A DNA stretch of 64,000 nt from Nocardioides gilvus (GCF_003194605.1 NZ_QHKY01000003.1:1-64000); one strand, 5' to 3'. Positions 9,080-23,976 are shown, counted from the stretch's first letter. Translations and numbers: made by a program. The notes: a model not told the origin generated them from the sequence alone.

Positions 9080-10812
9080 GCGAGCGCCTCCCTCGTGCGG
9101 TTCAGGAACGCGAGGGCGTCGAGGCCCATCGCGCAGGAGTCGTCGACCCCCAGGTCGCCGGGCTTGCCGGCGACGATGACGTGCTGGACACCGGCGGCGC
9201 GCAGCGCCTCGACGGCGGCTGCTCCCCACTCGGCGTAGGTGGCGTCGGTGCCGGCCAGGCAGGCCACCGTCTCGCCCTTCAGCCGGGCCACGAGGTCATC
9301 GACCCCCGCTGTCGCGCCGGCCGGGTGCGTGGTGATGCCGCCGGCAGCGAAGAGGTTGGCGGCGAAGGTGGCGCGTGCGGTGTGCGCCGCGATGGGTCCC
9401 ATCGTCGCGAGGAAGACCGGCGCATTGGCCGGCTCGTCGCGCAGCGCCTCGAAGGAGGCGCCGTAGCGGCGTACGGCGTCGGCACTCGGGTGGGCGACGC
9501 GCTCCGGCAGCACCTCCGCGAGGTTCGGGAACTCACTGACCCCGGTGATCGGCGTACGACGGTGGGCGATCTCGGTCTCGCGGGCAGCGACGACCTCGTC
9601 GATGCGTCCCTGCAACGAACCGTCGGCCAGGGCTGCGTCAGCCCCTCCCACCTCATCGATGCGACCGAGCTCGGCCCACCCGGCCGCAGCCAGGTCATCG
9701 GTTAGCTTCTCGACGGCGTACGAACCGCCGGCCGGGTCGGTGACCTTGCCCAGGTGGGACTCGGCGACCAGCAGGCTGGAGGTGTTGCGGGCGATGCGAC
9801 GGCCCAGGGTGCTGGGCAGGCCCAGCGTCGAGTCGAACGGCAGCACGGTGACCGACTCCGCCCCACCGACGCCGGCTGCGAACGCTGCGACGGTCCCGCG
9901 CAGCATGTTGACGTAGGGGTCGTACTTGCTCATCATCGGCCGGCTGGTGACCGCGTGCTGGATCTGGGCGACGGGCTCGTCTGCCCCACTCAACTCGGCG
10001 ACGCGGGCCCAGAGACGACGAGCCGCGCGCAGCTTGGCGATGGTGGGAAACTGCTCGTCGCTGGCGGCGTAACGGAACTCGACGAGGCCGAGGGCGTCAC
10101 CCAGGGAGATGCCGGCACCGGTGAGGTCGCGCAGGACCTGGACACCGACCGCCATGGAGTAGCCCAACTCCTGGGCGTCCGAGCCACCGAGGTCGTGAAC
10201 CTTGGAGGCGTCGACGACGACGCCGAGGATGCCCTTGGCCAGGGCGAGGCGCGCGATCGCGACGACCTCGTCGGCAGAGCTGCCACCGAGCGCCGGGGTG
10301 GCACCGAGGTTGGTGCCGGGCGCCGGGACGACGCCGTCGAGCAGGTCGATGAGCTCGCCCGCTGCTGCCAGGCGCTCGCCGGGGGCGTCGAGGATGACCG
10401 GAGCGAGGTCGGTGTAGACGCCCTTGAGGACGTCCTCGAGGTCAGCTGTGGCCAGGCCGGCACCGAGCTCGACCCACACGGAGGTGGCGCCGTTCTCGAG
10501 GTCGACCAGCAGTGCCTCGTTGGCTGCCTTCGCGTCGGGTCCGACGACATGGACACGGATGTCCCAGTCGCCCTCGCGGGTCGGACGGCCGGAGGTGGTG
10601 AGGCCTTCGAGGTCTGTCTGGCTGCCGATGGGGGCGACGGAGATGCCGTCCAGCGTGGTGCGGGCCAACTTCTCCCAGACGCCGGCGTCGGCGTCCTCCT
10701 CGCTCATACGGCGGGACTTGCGCAGCACGGCGGCCGTCGCACGCTCCCAGTCAGCAGCGGTCGCAGTGTCCTCCTCGGAGGACAGCGCGATCTGGTCGAT
10801 CGGTGAGGTCAT
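9076..10812 (-). CDS. mutA: methylmalonyl-CoA mutase, small (beta) subunit
   Basis: 578 residues. It is homologous to the large subunit but the cobalamin motif is lost: where the large subunit has DGHDRG, this one has [13 protein letters not shown]. It therefore serves as the non-catalytic partner of the alpha-beta heterodimer. A TATCCT hexamer (10825-10820) lies 7 nt before ATG 10812, and there is no convincing ribosome binding site, so the operon mRNA is probably leaderless. mutB and meaB follow directly. No methylmalonyl-CoA epimerase gene is nearby. Confidence 0.94.
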   Translation of the reverse strand: MTSPIDQIALSSEEDTATAADWERATAAVLRKSRRMSEEDADAGVWEKLARTTLDGISVAPIGSQTDLEGLTTSGRPTREGDWDIRVHVVGPDAKAANEALLVDLENGATSVWVELGAGLATADLEDVLKGVYTDLAPVILDAPGERLAAAGELIDLLDGVVPAPGTNLGATPALGGSSADEVVAIARLALAKGILGVVVDASKVHDLGGSDAQELGYSMAVGVQVLRDLTGAGISLGDALGLVEFRYAASDEQFPTIAKLRAARRLWARVAELSGADEPVAQIQHAVTSRPMMSKYDPYVNMLRGTVAAFAAGVGGAESVTVLPFDSTLGLPSTLGRRIARNTSSLLVAESHLGKVTDPAGGSYAVEKLTDDLAAAGWAELGRIDEVGGADAALADGSLQGRIDEVVAARETEIAHRRTPITGVSEFPNLAEVLPERVAHPSADAVRRYGASFEALRDEPANAPVFLATMGPIAAHTARATFAANLFAAGGITTHPAGATAGVDDLVARLKGETVACLAGTDATYAEWGAAAVEALRAAGVQHVIVAGKPGDLGVDDSCAMGLDALAFLNRTREALA

Positions 10813-10819
10813 GCCTCGC

Positions 10820-10825
10820 AGGATA
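10820..10825 (-). promoter_or_regulatory. -10 hexamer of the mutA-mutB-meaB operon (leaderless)
   Basis: TATCCT on the minus strand, with 7 nt to the mutA ATG at 10812. In actinobacteria a TANNNT at this distance puts the transcript start at the start codon. No clear -35 is seen. Confidence 0.5.
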
Positions 10826-11069
10826 GGCGGCGCAGGAGTTCGACCCTTCCCGTGGTCGGATGCCAGACCCATTTCGGCTTCTGCGTCGGACGGGCACAGG
10901 GCCTCGACCGCTGGAGGTCCAGCACGGCCGAGGACGGGATTTCACGCTGGAATCCCCCAGAATTCACCCGAGTTAGGTCACCCTCAGGATTCTGCGACCG
11001 GCCGGTAACCGGGCATATGTCACAGTTCTGAAGGGGTGGTCCGCTGCGACAGACCCGACCCGGGGGCGA

Positions 11070-11075
11070 TACGGT
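11070..11075 (+). promoter_or_regulatory. -10 hexamer of the sdhCAB operon (leaderless)
   Basis: TACGGT lies 7 nt before the GTG at 11083. This spacing supports GTG 11083 over the upstream in-frame GTG at 11074, which overlaps the hexamer itself. Confidence 0.5.
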
Positions 11076-11082
11076 GACCTGC

Positions 11083-11796
11083 GTGGCAACCCAACTTTCC
11101 AACCGGACCCTTGTCAAGGGATCGCGGTCGACGCGTTCGACGATCGCCCTGAAGCTCACGATGGCAATCAGTGGCCTGGTCTTCCTCGGCTACCTGATCC
11201 TCCACATGTACGGCAACCTCAAGGTCTTCGCAGGCCATGACGCCTTCAACGAGTACGCGCACCACCTGCGCGAATTCGGCGCTCCGATGCTGCCCTACGA
11301 GGGGCTGCTGTGGATCGTGCGCGTCGTCCTGCTGGTGGCCCTGGTCGCGCACGTGTGGTCTGCCCTCGTCCTGACGGGCCGCGCCCGCAAGGCGCGCACC
11401 GCCAAGTACACCGTCAAGAAGAACATCGCCTCGTCGCTCTCCTCGCGCACCATGCGCTGGGGCGGCCTGGCCATCTTCATCTTCGTCGTGTGGCACCTGC
11501 TGCACTTCACGATCGGCAAGGTGAACCCGGACGGCGGCCCGACCAACGATCCGTACAACCTGCTCGTCGACTCGTTCGACGTGTGGTGGATGACCGTGAT
11601 CTACCTGCTCGCGATGTTGGCGCTCGGCATGCACCTCCACCACGGGACGTGGAGCGCAGCGCAGACGCTGGGCCTGACCAACACCGCGAAGTCGCGTGCG
11701 ACCGCGAAGCGTGTCGGCTGGGTCGTCGCGATCGTGATCGCCGGCGGCTTCGCCCTCGTCCCGCTCTCCGTGCTCTTCGGCATCGTCACCAAGTAA
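11083..11796 (+). CDS. sdhC: succinate dehydrogenase cytochrome b subunit (b558 type)
   Basis: 237 residues with five hydrophobic segments. This is the single-polypeptide membrane anchor used by actinobacterial SQR/QFR-type enzymes, carrying heme b and the quinone site. Histidines within or next to membrane helices (HMYGN, HHLREF, WHLLHFT, MHLHHGTWS) are the likely heme ligands. It opens an operon with the flavoprotein (15-nt gap) and the iron-sulfur subunit. GTG 11083 is favoured by the -10-like TACGGT 7 nt upstream. Confidence 0.9.
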   Translation: MATQLSNRTLVKGSRSTRSTIALKLTMAISGLVFLGYLILHMYGNLKVFAGHDAFNEYAHHLREFGAPMLPYEGLLWIVRVVLLVALVAHVWSALVLTGRARKARTAKYTVKKNIASSLSSRTMRWGGLAIFIFVVWHLLHFTIGKVNPDGGPTNDPYNLLVDSFDVWWMTVIYLLAMLALGMHLHHGTWSAAQTLGLTNTAKSRATAKRVGWVVAIVIAGGFALVPLSVLFGIVTK

Positions 11797-11811
11797 GGAC
11801 CGCGACTCTCC

Positions 11812-13854
11812 ATGGCTTTCCTGGACGGAACCACCCAGACCAACCAGCCGTCGGTGCAGGTCTCTGACGACGCTGCTGGCTTCTACACCCCCGGCACTCC
11901 CCTGACTGACCCGGTCGCACCGACCGGTCCGATCAAGGACCGCTGGGTCAACCGCAAGTTCGAGAACCGCCTGGTCAACCCCGCCAACCGCCGCAAGCTC
12001 GACATCATCATCGTCGGCACCGGCCTGGCCGGCGGCGCCGCAGCCGCCACCCTCGGTGAAGCCGGCTACAACGTGAAGTCCTTCTGCTACCAGGACTCCC
12101 CGCGTCGGGCCCACTCGATCGCTGCCCAGGGCGGCATCAACGCAGCGAAGAACTACAAGGAGGACGGCGACTCCACGCACCGTCTCTTCTACGACACGGT
12201 CAAGGGCGGCGACTACCGCGCCCGCGAGAACAACGTCTACCGCCTGGCCGAGGTCAGCGCCAACATCATCGACCAGTGCGTCGCGCAGGGTGTCCCCTTC
12301 GCCCGCGAGTACGGCGGTCTGCTCGACAACCGTTCCTTCGGTGGCGTCCAGGTCTCGCGTACGTTCTACGCGCGCGGCCAGACCGGTCAGCAGTTGCTGA
12401 TCGGTGCCTACCAGGCCATGGAGCGCCAGGTCGCGGCCGGCACGGTGGAGCAGTTCACCCGCCACGAGATGCTCGAACTGATCGTCGCCGACGGCAAGGC
12501 GCGCGGCATCATCGCGCGCGACCTCGTCACCGGTGAGGTCTCCACCCACCTCGCCGACGTCGTCGTGCTCGCCTCCGGTGGCTACGGCAACGTCTTCTAC
12601 CTGTCCACCAACGCGATGGGCTCCAACGTCACCGCTGCGTGGCGGGCGCACCGCAAGGGTGCCTACATGGCCAACCCCTGCTACACGCAGATCCACCCGA
12701 CCTGCATCCCGGTCTCTGGCGACCACCAGTCGAAGTTGACCCTGATGTCGGAATCCCTGCGCAACGACGGACGGATCTGGGTCCCGAAGAACCCGGCCGA
12801 CGCCGAGAAGGATCCGCGCGACATCCCCGAGGAGGACCGCGACTACTACCTCGAGCGGATCTACCCCGCCTTCGGCAACCTGGTCCCCCGCGACATCGCC
12901 TCGCGTGCTGCGAAGTACCAGTGCGACGACGGCAAGGGTGTCGGCCCCGCCGTGCGCGAGGTCGACGAGAACGGCAACGAGAAGTTCGTCCGTCGTGGTG
13001 TCTACCTGGACTTCGCCGAGGCCATCGAGCGTTTCGGCCTGGACGGCGTCCGCGAGAAGTACGACAACCTCTTCGACATGTACCAGCGGATCACGGGTGA
13101 GAACCCGTACGAGACGCCGATGCGCATCTACCCCGCGGTGCACTACGTGATGGGCGGCCTCTGGGTCGACTACCACCTGCAGTCCAACGTGGAGGGCCTC
13201 TTCGTGACCGGTGAGGCGAACTTCTCCGACCACGGGGCCAACCGCCTCGGCGCATCGGCCCTGATGCAGGGTCTGGCCGACGGCTACTTCGTCCTGCCGA
13301 ACACCATCCGCGAGTACCTCGCCGACGGTCCGTTCAACAAGATCGACGAGTCTCACCCGGCGGTCGTCGCGGCCAAGGCCGAGGTCGACCAACGCATCAA
13401 CCAGTTCCTCTCCATCGGCGGCACCCGTTCGGCCGACTCCTTCCACAAGGAGCTCGGCCGCATCATGTGGGAGTACTGCGGCATGGACCGCAACGCGGAG
13501 GGGCTCAAGAAGGCCATCGGTCTCATCCAGGACCTGAAGAAGGCGTTCTGGAGCGATCTGAAGGTCCTCGGCACGGCCGACACCCTCAACCAGAGCCTCG
13601 AGAAGGCCGGCCGCGTGGCCGACTTCATCGAGCTCGGTGAACTCATGTGCGTCGACGCCCTCAACCGTCGCGAGTCGTGTGGCGGTCACTTCCGCTCCGA
13701 GTCGCAGACCGAGGACGGCGAGGCTCTGCGCCACGACGAGGAGTTCGCGTACGTCGCGGCCTGGGAGTTCGGCGGCGAGGACGGTCTCCCGGTCCTCCAC
13801 AAGGAAGACCTGATCTACACGGCCATCGAGATGAAGCAGCGGAGCTACAAGTGA
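11812..13854 (+). CDS. sdhA: succinate dehydrogenase / fumarate reductase flavoprotein subunit
   Basis: 680 residues. This subunit carries covalent FAD and oxidises succinate to fumarate. The dinucleotide-binding motif is [18 protein letters not shown] near residue 64. The segment [19 protein letters not shown] contains the HSxAAQGG motif, whose His attaches FAD. An active-site HPT motif follows (QIHPTCIPV). The length fits the long family paired with single-anchor b558 SdhC. Its stop overlaps the probable GTG of sdhB. Confidence 0.96.
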   Translation: MAFLDGTTQTNQPSVQVSDDAAGFYTPGTPLTDPVAPTGPIKDRWVNRKFENRLVNPANRRKLDIIIVGTGLAGGAAAATLGEAGYNVKSFCYQDSPRRAHSIAAQGGINAAKNYKEDGDSTHRLFYDTVKGGDYRARENNVYRLAEVSANIIDQCVAQGVPFAREYGGLLDNRSFGGVQVSRTFYARGQTGQQLLIGAYQAMERQVAAGTVEQFTRHEMLELIVADGKARGIIARDLVTGEVSTHLADVVVLASGGYGNVFYLSTNAMGSNVTAAWRAHRKGAYMANPCYTQIHPTCIPVSGDHQSKLTLMSESLRNDGRIWVPKNPADAEKDPRDIPEEDRDYYLERIYPAFGNLVPRDIASRAAKYQCDDGKGVGPAVREVDENGNEKFVRRGVYLDFAEAIERFGLDGVREKYDNLFDMYQRITGENPYETPMRIYPAVHYVMGGLWVDYHLQSNVEGLFVTGEANFSDHGANRLGASALMQGLADGYFVLPNTIREYLADGPFNKIDESHPAVVAAKAEVDQRINQFLSIGGTRSADSFHKELGRIMWEYCGMDRNAEGLKKAIGLIQDLKKAFWSDLKVLGTADTLNQSLEKAGRVADFIELGELMCVDALNRRESCGGHFRSESQTEDGEALRHDEEFAYVAAWEFGGEDGLPVLHKEDLIYTAIEMKQRSYK

Positions 13855-14600
13855 GCATGAATCTGACCCTGAAGATCTGGCGCCAGAAGGACGCCTCGTC
13901 CGCGGGCGCCATCGAGACCTACCAGGTCCAGGACATCTCGCCGGACATGAGCTTCCTCGAGATGCTGGACACGCTCAACGAGCAGCTGAACGAAGCCGGT
14001 CAGGACCCGGTCGCGTTCGACTCCGACTGTCGTGAGGGCATCTGCGGCACCTGCGCGTTGATGATCAACGGCCAGGCGCACGGGCCGGAGGTCACCACGA
14101 CCTGCCAGCTCCACATGCGCTCCTTCTCCGACGGCGACACCATCACGATCGAGCCGTGGCGTGCCGACCCCTTCCCGGTCCTCAAGGACCTGGTGGTCGA
14201 CCGTTCCGCCTTCGACCGGATCATCCAGTCGGGTGGCTTCATCTCTGCCAACACCGGTTCGGCTCCCGAGGCCAACTCGGTGCCGGCTCCGCGGGACAAG
14301 GCCATGCGTGCCTTCAACGCGGCGACCTGCATCGGTTGCGGCGCCTGCGTCGCGGCCTGCCCCAACGGCTCTGCCTCGCTCTTCCTCGGCGCCAAGATCA
14401 CCCACCTCGGTGAGCTGCCGCAGGGCCAGCCCGAGCGTGACAGCCGCGTCGTGGCCATGGTCGGCCAGCACGACCACGAGGGCTTCGGTGGCTGCACCAA
14501 CATCGGCGAGTGCACCGCCGCCTGCCCCAAGGAGATCCCCATGGACGTGATCTCCCAGCTCAACAAGGACCTGCGTACGGCCATGAAGCACGGCCTCTGA
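13851..14600 (+). CDS. sdhB: succinate dehydrogenase iron-sulfur subunit
   Basis: 249 residues. It passes electrons from FAD to the membrane quinone through three Fe-S clusters. The [2Fe-2S] cysteines are in CREGICGTC with a later C at TTCQLH. The C-terminal ferredoxin-like region has [14 protein letters not shown] and [17 protein letters not shown] 13851 overlaps the sdhA stop (GTGA) and has GGAG 6 nt upstream, so it is preferred over ATG 13857, which would be 12 nt from GGAG. Confidence 0.95.
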   Translation: MSMNLTLKIWRQKDASSAGAIETYQVQDISPDMSFLEMLDTLNEQLNEAGQDPVAFDSDCREGICGTCALMINGQAHGPEVTTTCQLHMRSFSDGDTITIEPWRADPFPVLKDLVVDRSAFDRIIQSGGFISANTGSAPEANSVPAPRDKAMRAFNAATCIGCGACVAACPNGSASLFLGAKITHLGELPQGQPERDSRVVAMVGQHDHEGFGGCTNIGECTAACPKEIPMDVISQLNKDLRTAMKHGL

Positions 14601-14629
14601 GGCTCACGCCTTCCCAGCAGTTCCATCCG

Positions 14630-14662
14630 AGGCCCGGCTCCTGCACGTCAGGAGTCGGGCCT
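14630..14662 (+). terminator. terminator hairpin after sdhB
   Basis: A 14-bp stem (14630-14643 with 14649-14662, one G-U) with a 5-nt loop lies between the convergent sdhB and 2'-5' RNA ligase-like genes. It can serve both strands. Confidence 0.8.
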
Positions 14663-14685
14663 TCGGCGTGCGCGCGGCTGAATGG

Positions 14686-15195
14686 TCAGGCGAGGGTGAA
14701 GGTGCGACTCGGGACCCAGCCCTCGGAGTCGCTGTGCAGGTAGAGGTGGAACTCCGAGGCGATGAAGGCGCAGTCGAAGGTCGCCAGCTCCTCGTACGCC
14801 CGGTCCAGCGTCGCGTCGTCCAGGTGGTGGGCGATGGTCACGTGCGGATGGAACGGGAAGTCCAACTGCATCGTCAGGGGCCCCGTACGCACCTGGATCG
14901 CCAACTGCTCACAGCCGGCGATGCCGTCGGCGACGGCGACGAAGACGACCGGTGAGACCGGGCGAAAGGTCCCGGTCCCCCGCAGGTGGATCCGGAAGGC
15001 ACTCTGCCCGGCGGCCACCCGACCCAGGTGCGCGACGACCTCGTCGAGCCCTTCCTCGGAGACCTCGGTGGGCGGGATCAGGGTGATGTGCGTCGGGATG
15101 CTGTAGGCCGTGTCGTCGCCGAGATCGACCCGGTACTCCTGGAGGTCGGTGGCCCACGGCTCGGGAAGAGCGATCGCGACGCCGATGGTCAGCAC
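14686..15195 (-). CDS. 2'-5' RNA ligase / LigT-like phosphoesterase family protein
   Basis: 169 residues from a GTG start. The 2H phosphoesterase superfamily is recognised by two HxT motifs, here HITL near residue 37 and HVTI near residue 118. Known members ligate or cleave 2',5' RNA bonds or 2',3'-cyclic phosphates. It starts 8 nt after the trpS stop and is probably cotranscribed with it, hinting at an RNA or tRNA role, but the natural substrate is not known. Confidence 0.85.
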   Translation of the reverse strand: MLTIGVAIALPEPWATDLQEYRVDLGDDTAYSIPTHITLIPPTEVSEEGLDEVVAHLGRVAAGQSAFRIHLRGTGTFRPVSPVVFVAVADGIAGCEQLAIQVRTGPLTMQLDFPFHPHVTIAHHLDDATLDRAYEELATFDCAFIASEFHLYLHSDSEGWVPSRTFTLA

Positions 15196-15203
15196 GGGTC
15201 AGG

Positions 15204-16379
<1,176 letters not shown>

Positions 16380-19300
16380 TCACCCGGCCAGATGGCCCCA
16401 ACGGCCCTCGAGGTCACGCCACGGGCCGCTCGCGGCGACCTCGCCGTCCACCAGCACCACGACCCGGTCGGCCACGGCCAGCGCCGCGCGCTTGGAGGTG
16501 GCACCGATGACCGTCGCCCCTCGGCCGCGCAGGGCGTGCCACAACTCCACCTCGGTGGCCGCGTCCAGCGCGCTGGAGACGTCGTCGGCGAGCAGCAGCT
16601 CGGCGTCCGTGGCCAGGGCTCGCGCGAGCGCCAACCGCTGCACCTGGCCTCCGGAGAGACGGACACCGCGGTGTCCCACCAGAGCCTCCCGTCCACCGGC
16701 GTCGGCGACGTCGCTGCTCAGTCGAGCCGCCTCCACCGGCGCCTCGAAGTGACGCTGGTGGCCCAGACGTACGTTGTCGACGAAGGTGCCGGACAGCACC
16801 CGCGGCACCTGCGCCACGTGGGCGACCTGCGCGGGCCGCAGGAAGAGCTCCGCGTCGGTGACCTCGTCCCCGTTCCAGGTGATGCTGCCGCGGTGGTCCA
16901 CCAGACCGGCCACCGCCGCGAGCAGGCTCGACTTGCCGGACCCCACCTGGCCGACCACCAGGACCAGCTCGCCGGCGCGCACCGCGAGCTCGACCGAGTG
17001 CACCCCGATCGTGCCGTCCTCGTGCACCGCGCTGAAGTCGGTGAGGCGTAGTTCGTGCAGCGGGGAGCGTCGCACGAGAGCAGGCGCCGGGGCACCGCCG
17101 TGCACCAGGTCGACGTCGGGGGGCAGGTCCATCAGGTCCACGCCGCCGGCCAGCCTGCTGGTGGCCTGCTGCCACGCCCGGGTGCCGGGGGCCTCGGAGA
17201 CGACGAGCCCCGCCACCCGACCGAACCAGTCGAAGCCAGCGACCGCGTTGGCCACCAGGAGCGTGGTGCCCAGGCCCCAGGTCCCGTTGACGTACGCGAC
17301 CCAGGCAGCGACGACGCCGCACTGCACCATGATCGTCGGCACTGCGTCGAGCACCGCCTGGACCCGGTGCTCACGCACCGCCGCCCCCACCCGGCCGGAG
17401 TCGACGGCTCGCAGGTGGGCACGGACGTCCGGGGTCGCGGCGGCCAGCTTGACCGTGCGCACCGACTCGAGCACGGAGACGACTGCTCGCCCGAAGTGGG
17501 CACGTGAGGCCGACGCGGCGGCCGCCGAACGGCCTGCCACCGGGCGACCGGCGGCAGACGCCACGGCGGAGGCCACCAGCACGCTCAACAGCACGCCACC
17601 GGCCAGCCAGGTCCCGGCCAGGAGCGCAGTCACCGCTGCGATGACCATGCCGTTGAGGAAGTCGACCCAACGGTCGGCGTAACGAACGTAGCGATCGGCG
17701 TCCATGGCTCGGGCGACCACTTCGCCGGGCGGGGTGCGAGGCAGCCTGCGCTGGGCGGTCTGGCCGACGAGGACCGACATCCGCACCCGCAGCAGCACCT
17801 CCACCCACCAACGCGGGTAGCGCCAGAAGGCGTCGGCCAACATGAACGGTGCCGCCAACAGCACCACCACCAGCGCCGCGACCAGGAGGGCCGGGCTCCG
17901 GCCGGCGTCGAGCTCCTCGACCACGTGCCCCCAGACCAGCCCGGTGACCGCCCCCTGCGCCCCCACCAGGGAGGCGCCGAGGAAGCCCAGAGCCCCGAGG
18001 AGGCCCCACACCGGGCGGACCGTGAGCACGTGCCCCACACCTCGGGTGAGCGAGGGACCGGTGCCCACCCGGCGCTGCGCCGGCGGCGTCCCCGTACGTC
18101 GCCGGGTGCCGACCGTGCCGTCCTGCGCTGCGTTCGCGCCCGTCGCCGCGGTCGGGTCCGCCTGGGCAGGGGCGGGCAGGGTTTCGTCGACCACACCGCC
18201 CGGAGCCGACAGCGCGGCCACCAGGAGGTCGCGGAACGGACCGTCCTGACGGGCGAGCACCGATCGCTCTCCCTGCTGGACCACGCGCCCGTGGTCCAGG
18301 ACGGCCACCAGCGGCGCGCGTTCGATGGTGGTGAGGCGGTGGGCGATGAGGACGCCCGTACGTCCGGTGAGGAGTCGGTCGGCCGCAGCGATCACCCGGC
18401 GTTCGGTGAGGGGGTCCATCCGCGCCGTCGCCTCGTCGAGCACGACCACCTTCACGTCACGCACCAGCAGACGGGCGAAGGCGACCAGTTGCTCCTCCCC
18501 CGCCGACAGCGTGGTGCCACCGGGACCGAGCAGCGTGTCCACACCGTCACTCAGCCCCCGGACCCAGTCGTCGAGCCCCAGTTGTGTCAGGGCCCCGGCC
18601 ACCGTGTCGCGGTCGACGTCGCCGAAGAGGGCAATGTTCTCCGCGAGCGTCCCGGCCAGGATCTCGGTGCGCTGGGTCACCACGCCGACGGCGGCGCGCA
18701 ACTGCTGGAGGTCGAGCTCGCGCACGTCCACGCCGCCGACGAAGACTGTCCCCGGTGGCGGCTCGACGGCCCGCGAGAGCAGCGAGGCGAGGGTCGACTT
18801 GCCCGACCCCGTACGGCCGACGAGCGCCATCGTGAGACCCGACGGCACCCACAGGTCCACCCCACGCAGGGCGAAGCTGCCCTCGGTGTAGGAGAAGTCG
18901 AGGTTGCGCACCTCCACGTCGAGGGCGCCGTCGGCGCCGACCGGACGTCCGCCCACCGGCTCGGGGACCACGGCCAGCATCTGTCGCAACCGGATGACGG
19001 CCCCGAGGCCGGCCTGCAACTCCGGCAGATGGTTGGCCAGCATCGACACCTGACCCACGAAGGTCGAGGTCACCAGGAAGAGGGTCACGAGTCCACCGGT
19101 GGAGAGGTCCCCACCGACAGCCAACACCACCCCGCTGACGGCGACGGCGCTGAGCAGGGCGTACAGCAGCACTCCCGCGCGGCGAGCGAGACGGCTCTCG
19201 ACACGCACCACGTCGGCGAAGCGGTCGTGCACGGTCGCGGAGAGAGCCGCCAGACGGGAGACCACATGGGCCTGCCCGTGGCTGGTGCGCAGGTCGTCGC

Positions 19301-19937
19301 GGGCCGCGATGCCCTCCTCGAGAGCGGCCGCGTGGTCGGTCCACGCCATCTCCTCGATCACCTTGCGGCGCGAGATCTCTCCCAGGAGACGCCGCACCGC
19401 GACCCACGTCGCGCCGGCCAGGAGGGGAAAGAGGAGCCAGGCGGGCCACCACGTGAAGCCGGCGACGAGCCACATCGGCACCACGCCGAAGACGGTGCGC
19501 GACATCATCCAGATCTGCCAGCGCAGGAGGTTGCCGACCTCGTGTGTGTCGTCGTCGACCCGGTCGAGGATCTCCCCCACCGCCTGTTCCCCCAGGGCGG
19601 CCAGCGGCTGGGACAGAGCGGCATCAAGCAGGTCCTCGCGCAGTACGCCTTCCGCCCGGTCGCAGAGTCCGACCCACACGAACTTGCCGGCGGACTCAAC
19701 CAAGGACCCCCCAACGATGCACAGCACCAGGAGCCAGAGCAGGGACGACGTGCGGTGCTCCACCAACTGCCCGGCCAGGACGGTGCCGGCGGTGGTGCCG
19801 ATGGCGGCCACGGCGGCAGCGCCCAGTGCCACGCCGGCTCTCGGGGTACGCATGCGGGTCCAGTCGACCCGGCGGCGCGGGTCCCGGAGGTGCTCGTCGG
19901 CCGGGGCCGTACGGTCGGTGCTCACGGTGCTGCTCAT
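16380..19937 (-). CDS. fused two-half ABC exporter with asymmetric ATP sites
   Basis: 1185 residues, a tandem fusion of two membrane-domain plus ATPase halves. Half 1 has Walker A GRTGSGKST at about 374, Q-loop TQRTEIL, signature LSAGEEQ, Walker B VVVLDEAT near 497 with the catalytic Glu, and H-loop IAHRLTT. Half 2 has Walker A GQVGSGKSS near 995, signature LSGGQVQ, Walker B LLLADDVSS with Asp in place of the catalytic Glu, and no H-loop His (IGATSKRAA). One composite ATP site is thus canonical and the other degenerate, as in heterodimeric exporters. An Ala/Pro/Thr-rich linker near 585-630 joins the halves. The transported substrate is unknown. ATG 19937 is the chosen start. Confidence 0.88.
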   Translation of the reverse strand: MSSTVSTDRTAPADEHLRDPRRRVDWTRMRTPRAGVALGAAAVAAIGTTAGTVLAGQLVEHRTSSLLWLLVLCIVGGSLVESAGKFVWVGLCDRAEGVLREDLLDAALSQPLAALGEQAVGEILDRVDDDTHEVGNLLRWQIWMMSRTVFGVVPMWLVAGFTWWPAWLLFPLLAGATWVAVRRLLGEISRRKVIEEMAWTDHAAALEEGIAARDDLRTSHGQAHVVSRLAALSATVHDRFADVVRVESRLARRAGVLLYALLSAVAVSGVVLAVGGDLSTGGLVTLFLVTSTFVGQVSMLANHLPELQAGLGAVIRLRQMLAVVPEPVGGRPVGADGALDVEVRNLDFSYTEGSFALRGVDLWVPSGLTMALVGRTGSGKSTLASLLSRAVEPPPGTVFVGGVDVRELDLQQLRAAVGVVTQRTEILAGTLAENIALFGDVDRDTVAGALTQLGLDDWVRGLSDGVDTLLGPGGTTLSAGEEQLVAFARLLVRDVKVVVLDEATARMDPLTERRVIAAADRLLTGRTGVLIAHRLTTIERAPLVAVLDHGRVVQQGERSVLARQDGPFRDLLVAALSAPGGVVDETLPAPAQADPTAATGANAAQDGTVGTRRRTGTPPAQRRVGTGPSLTRGVGHVLTVRPVWGLLGALGFLGASLVGAQGAVTGLVWGHVVEELDAGRSPALLVAALVVVLLAAPFMLADAFWRYPRWWVEVLLRVRMSVLVGQTAQRRLPRTPPGEVVARAMDADRYVRYADRWVDFLNGMVIAAVTALLAGTWLAGGVLLSVLVASAVASAAGRPVAGRSAAAASASRAHFGRAVVSVLESVRTVKLAAATPDVRAHLRAVDSGRVGAAVREHRVQAVLDAVPTIMVQCGVVAAWVAYVNGTWGLGTTLLVANAVAGFDWFGRVAGLVVSEAPGTRAWQQATSRLAGGVDLMDLPPDVDLVHGGAPAPALVRRSPLHELRLTDFSAVHEDGTIGVHSVELAVRAGELVLVVGQVGSGKSSLLAAVAGLVDHRGSITWNGDEVTDAELFLRPAQVAHVAQVPRVLSGTFVDNVRLGHQRHFEAPVEAARLSSDVADAGGREALVGHRGVRLSGGQVQRLALARALATDAELLLADDVSSALDAATEVELWHALRGRGATVIGATSKRAALAVADRVVVLVDGEVAASGPWRDLEGRWGHLAG

Positions 19938-19990
19938 CCTTGTCGACACTACGGAGATCGGCGCCTCAGCGCCTCCCATTTCTTTCCTGT

Positions 19991-20056
19991 CACCACCCCC
20001 CGGCCACCACCCCCGGCCACCACCCCCGGCTGCTGTCTCCGGCTGCCGTCTCCGGA
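19991..20056. repeat. short 13-14 bp tandem repeats
   Basis: Three units of CACCACCCCCGGC (the first with one extra C) are followed by two related 13-mers ending CTCCGG. The array lies in the 131-bp gap between the ABC exporter start and the icd terminator. No promoter is clear here. Confidence 0.7.
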
Positions 20057-20068
20057 CGTGCCACGGCA

Positions 20069-20106
20069 GCGGGGCCCGGGCGACCAGCTGGTCGCCCGGG
20101 CCCCGC
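20069..20106 (-). terminator. 38-bp perfect palindrome downstream of icd
   Basis: A perfect 19+19 bp inverted repeat, very GC-rich, 13 nt past the icd stop codon. It is the likely terminator of icd. There is no U-tract. Confidence 0.85.
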
Positions 20107-20119
20107 AGTGAAAGGGTGC

Positions 20120-23183
<3,064 letters not shown>

Positions 23184-23214
23184 GCTGCCCCACGTCACAT
23201 GTCCCGGGCTTTGT

Positions 23215-23976
23215 TCAGTCTCCGAGGAGATGCGTCTCCAGGACCAGCTGGTTGCCCGCGCCCCAGGTCCTGAAAACCTCCCCGACGCCTGCTGCCAGAC
23301 GCACCTCGGACTCCTGCGGGGACCCGTCGGGGCCGGGGACCATCTCGACCACACCCAGCAGATCCTCGAAACGTCCCGCTGGTGTGGTCGTCGCCGGCGG
23401 ACGCTCACCCACCCGTACGCGCTCGCTTGGCTCGCCGTCGCGCACCTCACGCGCCCAGCCGTCGCCGCGGCGTGGTGCCGACGGCATGGCCAGACCCGCC
23501 GCTGCTCCTTCGTCGTCGATCGTCCACTCCCCTGCACGCCCCACCAGCCAGACATGACCTGCCCGGTCCTGGGCGTAGAGGCGTACGACCGGAGCCTCAG
23601 CGACCCCGTCGACCCCATCGACCACTGTCTCCGTACGCACCTGGGTGGCGGCGATCCCACCCACCTCGCGACGCTCCGCGAGCACGGTGGTTGTCTCGAC
23701 CACCCGGCGACCGTCGACCTCGCCCGAGCGCACCCACCGGGCTCCGCTGCGCAGCGGCAACCACTCGTTGGTGATCTCGTCGACGAAGTCCTCCGGCGCC
23801 ACCGAGGCCCGCGGGATCGTCAGTCCGTCGACCCCGCTGGGATCGACCTTGGGCGGGGACCCCACCACGACGGCCCACTGCACTCCGACGGCGAGCACCA
23901 CCGCGAGCGCGATGAGCAACGAGCGGCGTACGCCCCACCGGCGTGGTGCTCGGCCATCCAGGGAGGAGCTGCTCAT
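23215..23976 (-). CDS. membrane-anchored protein of unknown function
   Basis: 253 residues from ATG 23976. A basic N-terminus is followed by one hydrophobic segment (about 18-40), then an exported domain. Short motifs such as [20 protein letters not shown] and a beta-rich pattern suggest a soluble beta-strand domain in the cell envelope, but I cannot name a family. It is convergent with the aquaporin gene and divergent from mdh. Confidence 0.7.
   Translation of the reverse strand: MSSSSLDGRAPRRWGVRRSLLIALAVVLAVGVQWAVVVGSPPKVDPSGVDGLTIPRASVAPEDFVDEITNEWLPLRSGARWVRSGEVDGRRVVETTTVLAERREVGGIAATQVRTETVVDGVDGVAEAPVVRLYAQDRAGHVWLVGRAGEWTIDDEGAAAGLAMPSAPRRGDGWAREVRDGEPSERVRVGERPPATTTPAGRFEDLLGVVEMVPGPDGSPQESEVRLAAGVGEVFRTWGAGNQLVLETHLLGD

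Noticed and set aside
6893..9238. 781-codon plus-strand frame antisense to mutB
   Set aside because: It is a shadow of the mutB gene, with typical reverse-frame composition and no recognisable domain.
11020..13800. 926-codon open frame on the minus strand, antisense to sdhCA
   Set aside because: It is a shadow frame. High GC at third positions leaves stops rare in the opposite strand. The plus strand clearly encodes SdhC and SdhA with all catalytic motifs.
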